The translations under genes and the position numbers were made by a program. This document shows, piece after piece, positions 63,807-64,000 of a stretch of 64,000 nucleotides of DNA (position 1 is the first letter of the stretch; the number at the start of each line of letters is the position of its first letter). The stretch lies in NCBI GenBank assembly GCA_003105035.1, contig PQAL01000033.1:203613-267612 (forward strand). The letters run 5' to 3'. Below the pieces are notes generated by a model. That model did not search any database, was not told where the DNA came from, and saw nothing but the letters and a program-made list of their open reading frames with translations. The DNA is from Anaerolineales bacterium (GTDB lineage Bacteria > Chloroflexota > Anaerolineae > Anaerolineales > UBA4823).

Positions 63807-64000
63807 GCCAGGATAAACTGCAATTTGCTTTAATCCTGACTGGAATTGTAGTGGCAGCCGGAGTCTTCGTTGCGCTATTCTTTATCAGTGCGCCATACGG
63901 TAGGCACGCCCGTCGTGGCTTCGGGCCGATGATCCCGAACCACCTCAGCTGGATGATCATGGAAACCCCGTCAGTGGTCTTGTTTGCCGTGTTATTCGCC
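63803..64000 (+). CDS. Steroid 5-alpha-reductase-family membrane protein, N-terminal part (cut by window edge)
   Basis: A TTG start at 63803 overlaps the SDR stop (TTGA) and has a perfect AGGAGG six bases upstream (63791-63796). The first 66 residues include a membrane helix (FALILTGIVVAAGVFVALFF) followed by ISAPYGRHARRGFGPMIPNH and LSWMIMETPS. The APYGRHxR...GP and W-x-x-x-E-x-P-S pattern is that of the 3-oxo-5-alpha-steroid 4-dehydrogenase family. The catalytic C-terminal half is outside the window. Confidence 0.75.
   Translation, partial: MSQDKLQFALILTGIVVAAGVFVALFFISAPYGRHARRGFGPMIPNHLSWMIMETPSVVLFAVLFA

Overview
The window looks like a chromosomal segment of a Gram-positive-like, probably anaerobic bacterium of the Chloroflexota (Anaerolineae type). 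This is inferred from gene content and style, not from a marker gene: many lipoproteins with Thr/Pro-rich linkers, zinc-ribbon membrane proteins, WD40 and Asp-box propellers, an HtrA/S41 pair, a T-box-controlled isoleucyl-tRNA synthetase and a four-subunit 2-oxoacid:ferredoxin oxidoreductase. No intact rRNA, tRNA or CRISPR array was seen.

Layout. 1-6.5 kb: housekeeping and membrane genes (ClC channel start, Na+/H+ antiporter, PPK2, UbiA-type prenyltransferase, YbaK-type deacylase, YqhA-like and DUF4203-like membrane proteins). 6.8-10.9 kb: a same-strand group of zinc-ribbon and sensor-like proteins ending in a PP2C phosphatase. 11.1-14.9 kb: a small HTH protein, NagA and a secreted Asp-box propeller. 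14.9-20.0 kb: response regulator, histidine kinase, HtrA protease and an S41 peptidase homologue that has lost its catalytic Lys and Gln.

20.1-35.5 kb: an integrative element resembling a P4-type satellite. Tyrosine integrase, excisionase-type HTH, VRR-NUC nuclease, primase-polymerase/D5 helicase, an SSB-like protein and small regulators are on the minus strand. On the plus strand is a defence-type operon: type III-like Res helicase-nuclease, a mosaic Mod methyltransferase, and a RelE/ParE-like domain fused to a UvrD-type helicase. This three-gene module is the best candidate in the window for an undescribed system.

35.9-51.4 kb: a catabolic regulon on the minus strand. One operon begins with a DeoR-type regulator and runs through a BtpA/SgcQ protein, an eIF2B-like isomerase, an M29 peptidase-like protein, a luciferase-like oxidoreductase, a sugar ABC transporter without ATPase, an FGGY kinase, a hydrolase, and a UroD-type methyltransferase with its corrinoid protein. 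A second operon encodes a KorDABC-type oxidoreductase. Both start from almost identical promoter/operator boxes (48.61 and 51.54 kb), so they are probably co-regulated. The substrate is unknown.

51.7-55.5 kb: T-box leader and IleRS-like gene with a variant signature (HHGW). 55.5-58.5 kb: a decayed integration site with a truncated integrase C-terminus that still has its terminator, two tRNA-Arg-like fragments, short repeats and one intact FGE-like lipoprotein gene. 58.5-61.5 kb: WD40 lipoprotein and a small lipoprotein. 61.5-62.7 kb: relics of a CBS-domain gene and of an oligopeptide transporter ATPase. 62.7-64.0 kb: an SDR/3-beta-HSD-like gene translationally coupled to the start of a steroid 5-alpha-reductase-family gene cut by the right edge.
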